This document shows positions 6,485 to 7,712 of a stretch of 7,712 nucleotides of DNA, in pieces. Numbering within the stretch: position 1 is the stretch's first letter; each line of letters begins with the position of its first letter. Source of the stretch: Bacteroidia bacterium (GTDB lineage: Bacteria > Bacteroidota > Bacteroidia > UKL13-3); the NCBI GenBank assembly GCA_019454865.1, contig JACFNJ010000060.1, positions 4,196 through 11,907 on the forward strand, written 5' to 3'. Under the pieces are notes generated by a model, which did no database searches, was not told where the DNA came from, and saw nothing but the letters and a program-made list of their open reading frames with translations. The position numbers were made by a program, and so were the translations under genes.

Positions 6485-6503
6485 AATAATTTAGAAGTTA
6501 AAT

Positions 6504-7712
6504 TTAAACAGCTTCGGCTACAATATACGTACTTCCTCCTATAAAAATCATATCGTCTTTTTCAGCTTTAGTTAAAGCGGCCTTTATCGCATCCGCTACA
6601 CTTGGAAAAACATTGCCTAAAAGTCCGTGTTCAGAAGCAACTGAAGCAAGTTCTATTGCAGGTAATGCTCTTGGAATATTTGCATTGGTAAAATAATAAA
6701 CAGCATTTTTGGGTAAAAGTTTCAACACCTTATTACAATCTTTATCCTTAACCATGCCTAATACAAAATGCAGGTTTTTGAATTTTTGTTCGGCAATTTG
6801 CTCAACAATGTATGCAATACCATTGCTGTTGTGTCCGGTATCGGCAACTACCAATGGATTGCGTTGAAGAACCTGCCATCTTCCAAGCAAGCCCGTATTA
6901 CTTTTCACATGTTGCAATCCGTTTTTAATATCATCGGTTGAAATATTATACTTCAACAACTGCAAAACACGTAAAGCAGTTAATACTGTTTTGATATTAT
7001 TGGATTGATAATTTCCCAACAAATCGGTGCAAACTATATCCTCCAAACTACCATTTGCATACTTTATGTAAAAACAATTTTCTTCTTGCTTTTTTTCAAT
7101 TAAGGTTAATTCTACTTCGTTAAAAGCTGAATACAATTTTGCATTTTTTTCTGAAGCTATTTTTTCAAATACCGGATAAGTCTCAGCATGGAATTCACCA
7201 ATTACTACAGGCTTATTAGGCTTAATAATACCTGCTTTTTCAATTGCAATTTCAGGTAAGGTATTGCCTAACATATCCGTATGATCCCAACCGATATTGG
7301 TAATAATACTTAACTCCGGATTAATAATATTTGTGGAATCCAAACGCCCGCCTAACCCTGTTTCAATAACAGCAACATCAACTTTATTTAATGCAAAATG
7401 ATTGAAAGCAAGTGCAACTGTCCATTCAAAAAATGAAGGAGCTATTTTTTCAAACGCAGATTGATACTGTTCAACAAAATCAATTACATCTTGTTCAGCA
7501 ATCATGTTGCCATTTATTTTTATACGTTCTCTAAAATCACGTAAGTGTGGTGAAGTATATAATCCTACTTTGTAACCCGCTTCTTGCAGTACACTTGCCA
7601 GCATGTGTGATGTAGAACCCTTACCATTAGTTCCGGCAACATGTATTGTTTTAAATGATGTATGCGGATTACCGATTATTTCACACAATGCAAGAGTATT
7701 TTTTAAATCTTT
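6504..7712 (-). CDS. folC: Bifunctional folylpolyglutamate synthase / dihydrofolate synthase (5' end outside window)
   Basis: FolC adds glutamate to dihydropteroate and to reduced folates in the cytoplasm, using ATP; it belongs to the Mur ligase superfamily. The frame is open to the right edge on the minus strand. The TTG complement at 7686-7688 is an internal leucine: eight more residues (KDLKNTLA) can be read before the edge. The visible 402 residues carry the P-loop GTNGKGS (bases 7614-7634), TSPHLRDFRERI, the acidic strand VIETGLGGRLDSTN, NIGWDHTDMLG with IEKAGIIK (containing the family's carbamylated-lysine region), LLGNYQSNN, GRWQVLQRNP and the C-terminal-domain signature DTGHN, then FVLGMVKDKD. 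The last stretch, IFIGGSTYIVAEAV, is a normal C-terminus. Family members run to about 420-430 aa, so only some 25-30 residues are missing. DTGHN instead of the common DGAHN is, as far as I recall, usual in Bacteroidota. It is the first visible gene of a minus-strand unit. Confidence 0.96.
   Translation of the reverse strand, partial: KDLKNTLALCEIIGNPHTSFKTIHVAGTNGKGSTSHMLASVLQEAGYKVGLYTSPHLRDFRERIKINGNMIAEQDVIDFVEQYQSAFEKIAPSFFEWTVALAFNHFALNKVDVAVIETGLGGRLDSTNIINPELSIITNIGWDHTDMLGNTLPEIAIEKAGIIKPNKPVVIGEFHAETYPVFEKIASEKNAKLYSAFNEVELTLIEKKQEENCFYIKYANGSLEDIVCTDLLGNYQSNNIKTVLTALRVLQLLKYNISTDDIKNGLQHVKSNTGLLGRWQVLQRNPLVVADTGHNSNGIAYIVEQIAEQKFKNLHFVLGMVKDKDCNKVLKLLPKNAVYYFTNANIPRALPAIELASVASEHGLLGNVFPSVADAIKAALTKAEKDDMIFIGGSTYIVAEAV

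Noticed and set aside
6532..6543. AGGAGGAAGTACG-like Shine-Dalgarno sequence on the minus strand near the end of folC
   Set aside because: It encodes the conserved GGS of the FolC C-terminus and lies about 50 bases before the next start, too far to act as a ribosome binding site.
1..7712. Mobile element, CRISPR array, defence system or other new multi-gene system
   Set aside because: All nine genes are housekeeping or envelope genes in normal order. I saw no repeats at regular spacing, terminal inverted repeats, tRNA-linked att site or nuclease/reverse transcriptase/toxin genes; the presence of dprA and rnhA alone does not make a defence island.

Overview
This is a strongly AT-rich window with seven complete protein genes and two partial ones. 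It reads as ordinary chromosome of a free-living member of the Bacteroidota, perhaps Chitinophagales or Sphingobacteriales-like. The grounds are the gene families (a DUF6588-type secreted protein, a short alkaline phosphatase, a Bacteroidota-style FolC), secreted proteins with mature N-termini starting in Q, and the lack of Shine-Dalgarno sequences at every start. The taxon is inferred from protein style, not from a marker gene. I see no tRNA, rRNA, CRISPR array, transposase, integrase or phage gene.

Left part, plus strand (1-2985): the 3' half of a CCA-adding tRNA nucleotidyltransferase (cca, cut by the left edge) is followed after 25 bp by an M48-family zinc metalloprotease lipoprotein. After a 173-bp AT-rich gap comes a 397-aa exported, probably outer-membrane protein of the DUF6588 type. 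A clear intrinsic terminator (about 3019-3065) closes this part.

Middle part, plus strand (3107-5535): dprA (DNA uptake and recombination), then after 9 bp a compact secreted alkaline phosphatase. A small three-helix membrane protein overlaps the phosphatase by 4 bp (ATGA). These three look like one transcription unit, with the phosphatase and membrane protein the most tightly coupled pair.

Right part, minus strand (7712-5536): folC (5' end beyond the right edge), then after 19 bp a 164-aa exported protein of unknown function. rnhA (ribonuclease HI) overlaps the end of that gene by 11 bp. This also looks like one transcription unit. It runs head-on into the dprA unit, and the two terminal stop codons touch (TAA at 5533-5535, TGA complement at 5536-5538) with no terminator between.

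The genes are mostly housekeeping: tRNA 3'-end maturation, envelope proteolysis, transformation and recombination, phosphate release, R-loop removal and folate polyglutamylation. I found no convincing new multi-gene system. The points most worth a second look are the unknown exported protein between folC and rnhA, the membrane protein coupled to the phosphatase, and the zero-gap convergent junction.
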